DNA of 64,000 bases, from positions 8,542,855 through 8,606,854 of the forward strand of contig CM075204.1 of assembly GCA_037577475.1 (NCBI GenBank), given 5' to 3'. Position 1 is the stretch's first letter. Each line of letters starts with the position of its first letter. This DNA comes from Chaunax sp. Z400 (taxonomy: Eukaryota; Chordata; Actinopteri; Lophiiformes; Chaunacidae). Of the stretch, positions 1 through 14,200 are shown one piece after another. The notes under the pieces are model-generated. The model saw only the letters and a program-made list of their open reading frames with translations, ran no database searches and was not told the origin of the DNA. Position numbers and translations under genes: made by a program.

Positions 1-2312
1 AAGTGAATGCGGTCAAACATCACAAGTTTGAAAAATGGCCCTGGTTTGCAACCACCCCATCATGCAATAATGGAAGAATGACAAGCAAAGCTTTGCTGTG
101 ATTGATTGTCTGTTGCTGGAAACCAGTGGAAAGTACAAATTGATTCAAACGATTGTGGTGTGTTTTAGAACATGGTTGCGAGGACATTTAGTATTTATTG
201 AGTGGTCGCTTCATTTTGTTTCCCCATGTCCTGTTAACATTTTTGTTCTTCCACACTTGGTTTGCCTTTAGTTTTCTTGGAATTTTTCCCCTCTAACTTG
301 CTCATGAATGATTGTTAAAATAATGTCTACACATCCGGCACAGCAAAGGCAGCAACGTTCAAGACAAAAACAGGTAGCACATCGGTAGCAAAGGGATTTG
401 AACTTAAAAATATACCTATGGTCACGGCCACGCACATACAGTGTTGACACTGACATTTCAGTCAGTCTAGTCGAGCCAAAATCAGTATTTTTAGTCATTT
501 TACTCTGATTTGACTGATTTCACATCTGATTTATCAGATCATTATCTGATAAAAACAGGTTTTATGACTAAGGATGCAGTTTTGGACAAAGTGTCTGGTC
601 TGATGATGTCAGTTTAAGAATACATCCAGACATGGAACGTGTTCTGATTGGCTGATATATTTTGAACCACGCCCGGCTCCAAGCCAGCGAGCCGGGCTTC
701 TTACCCATTTAAAGTTTGAGAATAGGTTGAGATCATTTCGGCCCCAAGACCTCTAATCATTGGCTTTACCAGATAAAACCGTGAGACTCTGAGGTCCAGC
801 TATCCTGAGGGTAACTTTGGAGGGAACCAGCTACTAGATGGTTCCATTAGACTTTGGCCTTTATACCCAGGTCGGAGCAACGATTTACATGTCAGCACCG
901 CTGCTGGCCTCCACCAGAGTTTCCTCTGGCTTCACCCTGCTCAGGCATACGTCACCATCTTTCAGGTCTGTTGCACGCGCTCATGCTCCACCTCCCCAAC
1001 TGGAAAAGCCAGTGGTGGGACGTCCCACTGGACACGCTATCCAATGAACAGAATATTTGGATTGTAATTCAGAACAATCATTTTGTGTGGACCAAAATAA
1101 AAAATTTTGATAACGTTTTTATATTTCTAAACTACATTTTAGTCTTGCCTTGTTTCCTCAACAGTATTTAATGTTGCTTTCAATGACATCAGTATCAAAA
1201 TCGCCTCATCTTAGTCATGGGAAAAAAATGTCAACAAACATTTTCCATCTTTGTTTTCATTAATCAAATTAACACTTTTTCCAAGATCCATGAGACGCCA
1301 AGAGAGTCGTCTGCTGGTTCTATCTTAACATGTTTTATTCCCGTCAGTTCTCCGCTCTGCTCCGTGGGATTTCCTTGTTGATGATTTGACCAGCTGCTCC
1401 TTTCTTCTGACATTTTTAGCTTTACATTTTACTGGAGCTGAAATGATGAAAAACAGATACTTCTCGTCAAAAGGGTTCATCTGTCAAAAGCAGACACACT
1501 GGCATCTCAAACCTTTTCACTATGTGTTACTTTCAAATTATACAGCCATACAAGGAAACGAATGAACAGTTTGGTCCAGTTAAACCAAACCACATAAGAG
1601 GACAGTCAGAGAAAAGTGCTGGGACTCATTATCTAATTTCAATGTGAAAAGGTGCCTCCTTATGTGTGTGTGAGGGAGAGACTGGGAGAAATTAACGCTG
1701 TCATTCCCCCCCTGCAGATTACCATACAACTTCTAACCCTAGCTGTGACCCTGACCTGACCCTGATCGCTGATCTCCTCGGGGCCCTCTAGGCCTGCTCA
1801 GTGACTCTGGATCATGTTTCTGCTTTGCAATAATCTGCAGTTTGGGGTTTATCACTGCAGCACGTTATTTTTAAAGGGAGATTTTATCCATTAATATATA
1901 GCAGCTATTAGCTATATATTAGCTATATATATTTGGGCCTCAAGTACCACCTAAATAAGTCTCTTTGTGTGTGTTTTTTCACAGTGGTGGTAGCTTTATG
2001 TGTCTCATCACTCACTTTATAACCTCATGCCAAAACACACTTTTCATACATCGTGCATATAAGAACATTTTAATTCATACAGTGAGCTTCTCTTTTATTA
2101 TTGAAAATGGCTGAGAATGTTGCACATGACTATGTGTCATTCAAACAAGTTGTTAAAATTAGCATGTCTGCTAAATCTGCTAGTGTCAGTGACAGGATGA
2201 GGACAATGTTTCCATTCACAGAGTTTCAAACTTACCGTGAAAATCAAGATACTAAATATAATGCAGCATAACCATATGCAGCTCTCAATATTATAATATG
2301 ATAAGTGAGATC
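1..2312. other. Gene-free stretch, 5' end of window
   Basis: No exon, RNA gene or transposon protein was recognised on either strand. Open frames here are short and lack coding character or splice context. The only local structure is a GC-rich stem at 671-679 and 689-697 with a 9-nt loop, standing out in otherwise AT-rich DNA, and AT-rich palindromic runs near 525-555 and 1890-1932. Absence of a gene is a by-eye judgement. Confidence 0.5.
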
Positions 2313-2550
2313 ACATCGTGGTGTCTGAGGCTCCGGTGGTAGAACGGGTTGTCCTCTACTCGGAAGGTCGGTAGTTTGATCGCCAGCTCCGGCTGAGAGT
2401 CAAAGTGTCCTTGGGCAAATGTTGAACTATACTGAGGGGGTTCTTTGGATAAAAAACACTGTATACTGTAGATGGCAGCAGGATGAATGTGTGTGTGAAT
2501 TGTGAATGTAATCACTGGACCAGAAAAACACTTTATAAATGCAGTCTATT
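2313..2550 (+). repeat. tRNA-derived SINE of teleost type
   Basis: The left part resembles a degenerate tRNA gene: an A-box-like stretch with 'ggtggtagaacgggttg' near 2334 and a B-box-like 'ggtagtttgatcgcc' near 2368. It is followed by the fish SINE body signature 'gtccttgggcaa' and ends in an 'actttataaatgcagt' tail typical of these elements. No intact tRNA cloverleaf is visible, so it is not a tRNA gene. The family name was not assigned; RepeatMasker would settle it. Confidence 0.7.
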
Positions 2551-2630
2551 TACCCTTTACAGTACATCTCAAGAGGAGGTGGTGGCAGCAGATGGATGGG
2601 CTTTTCTCCATGCTGCCAATGCTGCAAGGG

Positions 2631-2703
2631 AGGGATGTTGATCACAACAGAGGGATGTTGATCACAACAGAGGGATAGTGATCACAACAGAGGGATAGTG
2701 ATC
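2631..2703. repeat. Tandem repeat, 20-bp unit, about 3.6 copies
   Basis: The 20-bp unit 'agggatgttgatcacaacag' occurs twice exactly, then once with 'atagtg' replacing 'atgttg', then as a partial copy with the same variant. It lies outside any gene. Confidence 0.9.
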
Positions 2704-3026
2704 TGCAGTTATCAGCTCAGAAGACACATCATGTCATTGGCACGTGTCATTGGCAAGTGTGGCACTAGAACCCGTCTCCTGTACGCCCAAAACCTATCAG
2801 TAAAATCAAAATTCATCCTCTGGGCAAAGACTTTTAAGAAGCATGCACAGTGACAACCAGTTGGTGTATGAAGAATTTTGGAGAAATGCAGAGGATAGAG
2901 AGTGGAAAGAAAAGAGGAAGGAAAACAGCTATCCTGGATTTTTTTTTTTTTTTGCATGGGCAAAGCAGAGAGTAGACGGATTAACAAGTCATCAGTAAAT
3001 TATAGTATCAATAATCAGTTGTGTGT

Positions 3027-3400
3027 TGTGACAACCCTCTTGTCTTCCTGTTTGGGCTGCCCTCCTCGTTAGGAGGGAAACAGGAAGTGCATTGATTTCA
3101 CCTGTGCCTGCTGCTCCTCAGCTATATAAGCTGGTGGTTTCAGCAGGTTTTTCTCTTTCTCTCTCTGTCACTCTCTCACATGGACATCGGGTTTGTTTGG
3201 TAGATTTCTTTTGTGTTCATATGCTTTGTTCATCCCATTTCACTATACACTCATGTAAGCACGCTATGCACTACTGATATCACAGATTTACATACTATTT
3301 TTATTGTCTTTGGTTACTTATCTTCTGTTAAATTAACTATTAGTTGAAAGTCATGTGTTGTCCTCTCCTCTTTGTCCTTCCCCTGAGCCGGGCTGTGACA
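3027..3400 (+). mobile_element. Probable solo LTR
   Basis: The segment begins TGTGACA and ends TGTGACA, so it has the TG...CA ends of an LTR. It is bordered on both sides by GTGT, which fits a 4-bp target duplication (3023-3026 and 3401-3404). Inside is a TATA-like 'ctatataagc' near 3121. No primer-binding site, polypurine tract or gag/pol frame adjoins it, so if it is an LTR it is a solo remnant, perhaps Gypsy-like. The GT-rich flank weakens the target-duplication evidence. Confidence 0.45.
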
Positions 3401-4546
3401 GTGTTCACATCAGTTTGGGACCTTGGGGCTTCTGGATTACACCAGACAAACTGTAACAGATTTGTTTTTGGTTGTTTTTAGGAGAATCACACATCCATCC
3501 TGCTGCTATATATGTACCATCATTTAGAGAAGCATTTAAATAAAGTATTGGATTTTCTTCTAAAATGTGGACATGATATCAAAAACGGTTTGGTTTACAT
3601 TTTGTTCAAAATCTTAAGGACTGAAACTTTTAACATTTTCTCGAATGGAATTTGGACTGAATCTAGTTAGATTGAATTTCTACTAAACGACTCTGACATT
3701 GAACTCAGACATCTTCTGCACTTCTTCTGCCAGATCTCCCGACTTCTCCATTTTTAGGTATTTTCCAGACTAAATAATACTTTAAATAATCAATCAAAGC
3801 AGTTAAGAGGAGCGACAAGCGGAGAGACATGGGAACAACATGCAACAAAGTTCACCTCCAGCCTTTTGGTTCATGGTTGACATCTTTAAACCCCAGCACC
3901 TCCAAGGCAACCCAACCATTTTCATTTGATTTCCCTTTTACCTTCCCTTACTCTCCACTTTCAACCCTTCCTCCTATATTCTGCGGTCCCACATTAAATC
4001 TTCTGCCCAGGCAGCTCGGCTCTCCGTCACAGACACTCCTGTTTTCCTCTCTTTCTGTAATTTCCTCCTCTCCCTCTTTGTTTTCCCAGGAGGTGACCCT
4101 TCCTCCTCTTCCACATCCCTGATTCAGAACAAGAAAGGCTGTAACCCCAGACACACACACATACTCAGAGCAACCTGGATCAATTACTGAATTTGCATCC
4201 CAGACTGGAGAGCCAGGAACAGAATGGGAGAGCGAATAATAGAGTTATTTTTTTTTTTTATCATTCTCTCTTTCTCCCTTCTTTATCGTTTCCCTTGGGA
4301 CTTCTGTCTCCATGACGTTTTACACTGCAGCATGCTCTTGTTTGTGTCTCACAGCGTTACTATTACAAAATAAGACTTTTCAGAGGACACTAACTCAACT
4401 TCATTCATTTCCATCAGTTTTGTTCGTTTTCTGCTCTGAATTGTGGAGTATACTTACAGTAAAAATGTTGAATATCTTATTTAATGTTGCATGAAATACC
4501 AAGACCATAAATAGACAGGAGTCATTTCCTATTCAAGACTGATTCG

Positions 4547-4549
<3 letters not shown>
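3401..4549. other. Gene-free, pyrimidine-rich stretch
   Basis: No gene recognised. Roughly 3900-4290 is strongly biased to C and T on the plus strand, which produces open frames on both strands (for example 3829-4122 plus, 3948-4160 minus) without coding character. Confidence 0.5.
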
Positions 4550-4613
<64 letters not shown>

Positions 4614-4691
4614 CTGGTCTGTAATAAGAGCTGTGTGATTTTTTTTTTTTGACTGTAACATGAAACTATTCCTTTTTAATCTAATGTGTAG
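4550..4691 (+). repeat. Left arm of a long inverted repeat with (CA)n
   Basis: A (CA)n microsatellite at 4550-4609 is followed by about 80 bp that recurs as its reverse complement at 7379-7457, where it joins a (TG)n tract. The unique part differs only in the length of a poly-T/A run and two bases. The arms enclose about 2.7 kb. The arrangement fits two opposite copies of one microsatellite-bearing dispersed element, or the ends of one large foldback unit. Confidence 0.85.
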
Positions 4692-7378
4692 TATCATGCC
4701 CCTATAGAGTCTACCCTATGGTGACTTTAGCTCCTTTGCTTCATTATGTTAAACATCAAACACCACACTTACCGCTCACATTCCTCCCATATACTGGGTC
4801 TTAATGGGATTACAACTGACAACCTCCTCATTACTATAGAATGGTTCTGTGGCTCTTCTTTTTTTTCTTTTTTTTCTGGCATTGGCGTTTGTGTTGCCAG
4901 CTACCCTGTTGGAGCTATACCCACAGTATAATTGGATTTCCAGGTGCTTCAACAGGCTTTCAAGTTCTTGAGAATTCGCTTGGAGTTTTTAATTAAATTG
5001 CAGGAGAACCCTCACACATATTTTGGAGAATTATCATATGTTTTATCTTTAAGGGAATTACCGGAGTCTTTGAAAGGGTTACAAGGGCCATGGAAGGGTT
5101 CAAAGGGCCCTTGGAAGGTCCAGTGGGTCAACTGAACACCCCTCATCTCACCGTCCCCTGAGGTCGACACTACGTGAAAAATGCTAAAGGTCCTCTGTAG
5201 AGCCAGGGTTTAGTTTGTCCTTTCTGGGCTAATGTAGAAATGTGGCAGTGCAACGGTGGACTCCCTGGAAGAGGACCTGCTTTCTCTATAGATATAAAAG
5301 ACTCATTCTAAGGTGACAAAAACACAGTGATTCTCAGTTTCAAGTGATTATACACTGATGATACATAATTATGAAAATGATATGCCCCTAAATCCTTCAC
5401 ACTGGACCTTAAAGGAGCTCTTCATATTCTTGAGATGGTTTCAGGGGTTTCCTTAAGATAATCCAGCTCAAACCAGAATGAAATCTATTTAAATTTTAAT
5501 ACATTCACAAATAAACTCTGCTTCAGGCATCAGGAACTGAATATGTGTCCTGTCACTTATTTTTCTTTAACCAAAACGATAGTCAACAGCACTGGATTTA
5601 GAGACAGCAGTGGGTTGAGTCATGCAAGCGTACATAAAACGCTGACACGCTGACTAAGAGCACCATGCTAAAAGCAGTTGATGAAGCGGCGAAGGGGCCA
5701 AGTTTTAACAAGTCTGTCTTCATTACACTCACGCTCTTTTAACTCTACCCATCTGTCTCTCCCTCTGTCATCCCCTCTGCACCGCTCTCCTCTCATCTCC
5801 TCTCGTCCCAGACATGTCGGAGGACGGACACAACATGAATTATTTCCACAGTCCTGTGCGAAGGGGCCGAGGGAAGGATGAAGGACTGCAGAGGCATTCC
5901 ACATCCTCTACCTCACACAAGTAGTTAGAGAACAAAATCCATCTCACAACAGCTTTTTTTCTACTATATCACATCATATCTCCCTAGTGCATTAGAATAA
6001 AGTGCACCTTTACTCCCACAGTTAGCCATAGATGGATGTAGACGCTCCCTGAAACCATCAGTAGTGACTGTCAGATGGTTGAATAGTGAAAAATTGATTT
6101 TCAAATCCACAGTCAAACACACACAACCAATTCCTGCAGTGATTTGACATACACTGATTAGAATTTCACACACATTACAATTTCTATGATAGTAGGATGT
6201 AGGTTGTATACATTAGACCACTGCAATAATGTCTTTCTTTCAGGGGTGCAGGTAATAAAATATATTTCTCTGATTCACTGCTTTGTTGTTGCTGTCTTGA
6301 GCTGAGGAGGAGGAGCCAAATCTGCTAATTTATCTCTTCTGAATAAAAAGAAAAATAATGAATGTGTTCGCCTTGTGATTCGTATCCACTCCAGAACTTA
6401 ATGGGTTCTTCCTTGGCCCACTCTAGAACCTTCCACCGAGTTTCATAAATGTCAGGCCGGTCGTTTTTCTGTTATCCTTCTAATCCTGTGTTCTCACTGC
6501 ATGTGAAGCCCATTTTCACCTCGCTTTACTCACACAAACGACACCCGGTGCAAATTTAAGTCTACTCGTGGCTTTGCATTGACTTGGCATGTAGTTGCAC
6601 AGCACGAAACATTTGCTGTGCATTTGGAGTGAACATACCACAACAGAGGAAGAGACAGACAGGGGTGAGAACATGAACCGAACTCAATCGAACTGAGTCC
6701 CCCGGACCAGACTATCATCTATCATGTGTGAAAACGACCTAAGAGAGGCTCGAGCTCTTGTAACCCACGTTCCCACTATTTTTACAGCAGTCCAATCTAA
6801 AATCAGTCTTTTCAAAACTGTTGTGGGAAAAACTGACTCATGCAAATCTAGCCTTTAGACTCTTAAAACCCCATGCACATAGCGCTTACAGCCAGCAGAA
6901 CACATAAACATCTGCTTTAATGGGTGTGTAGAACGGTAGCCTGCTCTAGAGAAAATAACTCCCAGGAGAGAAATATGGGTTTAGCATAAGAAGAAGCTCT
7001 GGGACCAGGAGCTAAAGTTAGTCTTCCGTCTGTGATGACAAAGTCATCTGGAATCCACATTAAATTATTACAGTGACATGAAACAGCAGAACTACTGCCT
7101 TAAACTGAGCTCCTATATTCTACAATGATTTATAACCAATTACACAATGACACCACATCAGAAATATCAAATTTAATTATTCAAATCAGGAGGTTTTCTC
7201 GCATTTATTTTGATGAACTCTCCCTGATGCACCCCTTTGTCATGGGTGAATCAAAAATTGACAGATGGGAAAATGAGTTATAACGGCTGGGAATAGCTAC
7301 TAAAGTCTTTCCCATGTCAATGACCAGTGTAAGGCCATTCTACTGTTTCCTATCCTGATCCTGATCCTGATCCTGATC
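4692..7378. other. Spacer between inverted arms, no recognised gene
   Basis: No known protein family was found in this spacer. It contains one exon-like segment (5814-5922, listed separately), a fragment of the window's MITE-like family in reverse orientation near 6400-6480, and a (cctgat)n run ending at 7378. Confidence 0.5.
5814..5922 (+). other. Exon-like segment, unassigned
   Basis: A long pyrimidine tract (about 5740-5811) ends in 'gtcccag', a good 3' splice-site context. It is followed by an open stretch beginning ATG TCG GAG GAC that encodes about 36 residues, charged and hydrophilic, with the run SPVRRGRGKDEG, before TAG. A possible donor 'gtagtt' overlaps the stop. I do not recognise the peptide and see no partner exons, so this may be a fortuitous acceptor. 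The opposite strand is also open here, which lowers confidence. Confidence 0.2.
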
Positions 7379-9759
<2,381 letters not shown>

Positions 9760-10320
9760 TATTATTTTATTTCATGCTCTTATCCTCTCATTTCCTTCTT
9801 ATCTACTATATGGAGTTTTTATTTTGATTGATTTTAATTTATTTACCCTATCCTACTATTTTTACTTTTTATCCTCTGGTGTTTCCTGACTTGGGGGCTG
9901 CCCATGCCGGGGGGCTGTGATCATGGCCCTGGCTGTGGGGGTCACTCTGGCTCGGGTGGATGGGGGAATCCGTACCACAGCCTTATGGTTGTGGTGTTGG
10001 CTCTTTCATCCGCTGGGCTTGGGGTGCCTCTTGCAGTGGTATTTTTGTAGTCATGGCTGTGGTTGTAGCTCCTGGTGTGGGCGCCCCCCGTTTTTATGAC
10101 AGCCTTTCCTCCGTTCCTGCGTCTTAACTTCCGGTTCTTATGAGTACTGATCTTATTCCAATGCTTTATTTAACCACAATGTTATTGCTGTGTGTGTATG
10201 TGGATGCCTGTGTGTGTGTATGTGTTGGGGGAGAGGGTTATTGTTTTATGTGAAGGACTTTGTGTTGCATTTTATTTGTATGAACAGTGCTATACAAATA
10301 AAGTCTGACTGATTGATGAA
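9760..10320 (+). mobile_element. LINE-like 3' tail
   Basis: The segment ends with 'gtgctatacaaataaagtct' followed by a short gattgat repeat, the usual 3' end of L2/CR1-type fish LINEs. The upstream part is GC-rich, without a clear reverse transcriptase frame, and looks like 3' UTR. It lies just upstream of a second LINE 3' end. Confidence 0.55.
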
Positions 10321-10389
10321 TTGATTGCTAAAGTCGGCATCTGGGCCTTGATAAGCTGGGGAAAGAAAGAAAGAAAGATGAGATCAGAA

Positions 10390-10840
10390 AGAAAGATGCT
10401 CAAGGATGGTCATCAACACTGCCCAAAAACTCATTGGCTGTCCTCTTCCATCTCTGGAGGACATCTGCAAAACACGCTGCCTCAGGGGAGCCCACAGCAT
10501 CCTCAGAGACTCTTCCCACCCCTGTCACCACCTACTTGAACTGTTGCCCTCAGGGAGGCGCTTTAGGGCCATTAAAGCAACAACAAATAGACTAAAAACA
10601 GCTTCTTTCCCAGAGCTGTCATCGCACTAAATGCTGCACAAAACTTAAAACTTGAACTTTCATAACACCAATATTATGCATTGAGCATTCTAGTGCAAAT
10701 CTGTAAATGTGTATATTTTACATTTATTCACTTGTTTCACTTTTTAAATTGCACTGACACTGAAGAGCTGCTATTTCAATTTCGTTGTACTTGTACAATG
10801 ACAATAAAGAGATTCTGATTCTGATTCTGATTCTGAAATG
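10390..10840 (+). mobile_element. 3' end of an L2/CR1/Rex1-group LINE
   Basis: The frame at about 10406-10630 encodes a peptide with the blocks LLPSGRRFRAIKA and NRLKTASFPEL, which resemble the C-terminal end of reverse transcriptase proteins in this group (typical form LLPSGRRYRS...R..SFFP). It is followed by a 3' UTR ending 'caatgacaataaagagattc' and then (tgattc)n, the expected microsatellite-like LINE terminus. Only the C-terminus remains, consistent with 5' truncation at insertion. Not functional. Confidence 0.75.
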
Positions 10841-11177
10841 GTTAAAGTATGGTTACATTAGCTTTCTGATCAATTCAACTTTTAAATTCAGGCCAGACAC
10901 AAATGTCATGTTTCCAATGTATATTTTGAGCAGAGACATAAGAACCTGTAAATATTGCATTAAGGCTTTACTCTGTTATTGGTCAGTACTGACAGACTGA
11001 CTTCCAGGTCATCTTTTCTTACACCTCCATATGTATACGTTGCAGATTAGGTAAAATCACTTGCTGCAAGCTAACACAACACAGAAGGTACCCCTGAATT
11101 GAAAGACTGAGAATGACAGGATTCATCATTATGTTTTTATCTTCTTTTTATTTACATTATGTACACAATTATATAAT

Positions 11178-11287
11178 TCAATTCAATTCAATTTATTTGA
11201 ATAGTGCCAAATCACAACAAAAGTTATATCAAAAAAAGAGCAGGTCTAGACCAACTCTTTATTCCACAGATGGAGTTTAATGGCCCA
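11178..11287 (+). repeat. Dispersed teleost repeat (family 'caccaaatcacaacaaaag')
   Basis: The motif 'tgccaaatcacaacaaaag' followed by 'ttatatcaa' and 'agagcaggtctagacc' is shared with copies at about 20560-20900 and 21525-21690. The shared sequence continues to 'aatggcc', where this copy ends. On the minus strand it overlaps the end of the poly(A) polymerase copy and supplies its final codons and stop. Confidence 0.8.
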
Positions 11288-14200
11288 TTTCACGCAAGCG
11301 ACAGTCTTGATGTTGCAGGAGGGCGAATCTGACAGCTCAACCGTGGGCATATTCTGAAAGGGAAGGAAGAGACGGTGAGGTCAGTCCCAGAAGAGGAAGA
11401 TAGTTACATCAGTTTAACAGTGTATGTTAACTTAATAGAACACCTTTGAAGATAGTTTAGCATACCAGCTCAAGTTTCTGTTTCTGGCCTGGTGTCTCAT
11501 GCCCAGTAGCACCAGGTCTCCCAGTGCTTTTTGAGCTCACAGTGGGCTCTTGTTTTATTATTTTATTTTATTATGTAACAACTTAAGCAAGAGCTTGTTG
11601 GTGCAGTTTATTTTTTATGTACATCTTACAACAATTATTAGCTAAGTTAACAAAGAAGGAAATTTACTATTTATTTACTTTCTTGCCTAGTGTTAGAAGA
11701 TTGATACCACTCTCATGTGTTTGTGATAAATATGAAGCTACTGCCAACAGACCGTTATTTTAGCTTAGTACAAAGACTGGAAGCAAGTGAAGCTGCCAGC
11801 AGGAATGGTCCGAGTAATCCATACAAAAGTCTATAATCTGTACAAAAACACAAGTGTAAAAATGTCTTGTTTGGGTTTTACCTAGATTATGTACCAGACT
11901 ATCTCTTGGTCAGACACAGAAACCCTCAGTAAAACTACAACGTGTCACTTTCACACTTCAATTTGTATACAGATTAAATAAAGTCATATATTAGGAGATA
12001 AGCTAAGCCAACTACACAGACATGAAATCAAATGAGATTCATGAGACATGAATCAATCTTCTAATTCTAGGCCATAAAGTTATGAAGTGTATTCCCAAAA
12101 TATGAAACACTTCCTTCCTAATATGACAGCACTAACATTTCAGACTTTAGATTCACAGAAACTATTCAAACTAATACATTTTCTCATCAACAGAGCATTG
12201 AATGGTTTGGCGTACCGTGTCAGCTTCTGGTCTTGTAGCTGGGCTCTCGTGGTCAGACGAGTCTTTTCCCTTCATGGCAGGTTGACCTGGGCTGACAGCT
12301 GCTCTCTCACTCAGTGGGGCTGGTTGGCTCACTGTGGGCTCCGCTGCAACGGTGAAAACACTTTTGTATTCACCGTCGGCTACCTCCCAGCTCAGGTTTG
12401 CCATCTTTGTGAGGCATATGGCTGAGACGGTCATTCCCTCTTCATAGACCCCGCAGCTGTCTGCCAGACTGTAGACTGCAACAACACAAAGTAAAAGTAT
12501 GATTTATAAAGTCACACAGCATTGTTTTATTTGATCCGGGTCTAAGAAAGTAAAAAACAAACATACCCTTGTTGGTGAAGGCCTGGAGGATGGTGGTCAG
12601 GTCTACATTGATGTGTTTATGGGCCTGCATATCAAACAGCACCCCAACCTGCCACACTGTGCTCAATCCCTCGCTGAAACAGAAATACAGGCCAATGAGG
12701 TGACAAGTAAAACACATTTAATCACCAAAACAACAAGACCGCTTTTAATACTCTTTACTGCAAAGTTACTGACAGTTAATATGTAGCATCAGAACAAAAC
12801 ACAGTAACCACTTAACAGAAAAAGCTTAGAAATGAACAGTTTTCTCTGGAGGGAACTCCCTGCCAAAATTCAAACACAACCATTAAATGGTGAGTCCTTA
12901 CTGGTCAGATGGTGCAGTGGAGGACTCTAGGTTCACATGGGCCTGGGTGATGTTCATGTGTCTTTCCAGATCCCCCACCAGCAGTCTGATCTTAGACTCC
13001 ACCATGTTGACCCTGACAAAGTGAACAAAATACAGCTGTCAGAAAGAGGAAAACAGTATAGTAGGTGGAAATCAGATACTAAAGTCCCTCAAAGAGGACC
13101 ACAGGCATCGGTTCCAGTATTCCTGAGACTTCTCATTTTCTTTACTCTGTGTACTCACCATTCAAGATGCTGCCTCTCTGAAGCCGACGATGCTCTCAGC
13201 AGAATGTAATGCCTAGACACAAGAAGACAGAACAGCTTTGTATACAGGCTGGAATCTAACTGCAGGAATCAGGAATCCTGTTTTAACATCAGTCATAGTT
13301 GTAGGAATTTCTATCGATATTTAAAGCAGGTCAAGCTACAGCACAAGAACATTACTCAACAAAGATGGATACTAGTCTTCATCATATTATGAACTTTAAA
13401 CATGACCAATCTGTTATATAAGACAACACCTGTATACATCACACATAAAGATTGATTAAATAATTGAAGTAATTAGTGCCAGCTGTATGTTCAAAATATC
13501 AAAATGATCAACAATTACATAGAAACTAGTGAAGAAGCTGTTTGAGCCGACTCAGGCGTGACCGACCCATCACTAATAGAAACTGGGTGAAATGATCATA
13601 TTCACAAAGTGCTGTGCATGTTAGTGTATTCTGTGTGAGACAATCCACATTTTCATCTTTGTCCACCTGAACACTTACTTGTACTTTTCGAAAAAGTCTG
13701 GCTGGTCAAAGAGTTTGGACCACTCCGCTTGGTTCTCCTCAATCTCCTGAGCGATGGCATGGCCTGTGAACGAGGACAGGAAAGCTTGTTAAAGTCTGAG
13801 ACAAACAGAGACCAGCTTTGTTTCCAAACTAGAATCCATCTATCTGTTATTGGCCCACTATGCAGGCAGCACTGTGAGCATTTGATGGATATCATCTGAT
13901 CTTTATCTCTATTATTATTTTTTCCTTCCACAAGGACATCAGAAATGGACAACTCACCACATGGCGTAGACCTTGAAGAACTTGATGACCAGGGTCGATG
14001 CTGTGGCGTTCGGGTACACCTGGCAGATTCTGGCCACCAGTATAGCCCATGACACTCCGCCCAAGAATCCCAGCATGTTGGAGTAAATGTTGCGTCCTGG
14101 AGAGGAAGAAGAGGAGGAGAAAAACCATTCAGATCTCTGGTTCACAATGTGACCTAACAGTAACAGTGACATGCAGACCTGTTTTTACTGAAGGTCACAG

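Noticed and set aside
2334..2400. Possible tRNA gene (A-box and B-box-like sequence)
   Set aside because: No cloverleaf can be drawn and the typical SINE body and tail follow, so it is a tRNA-derived SINE.
13653..14172. Overlapping minus frames (99, 78 and 72 codons) as separate small genes
   Set aside because: They are exon and intron read-through pieces of the poly(A) polymerase copy, partly in the wrong frame.
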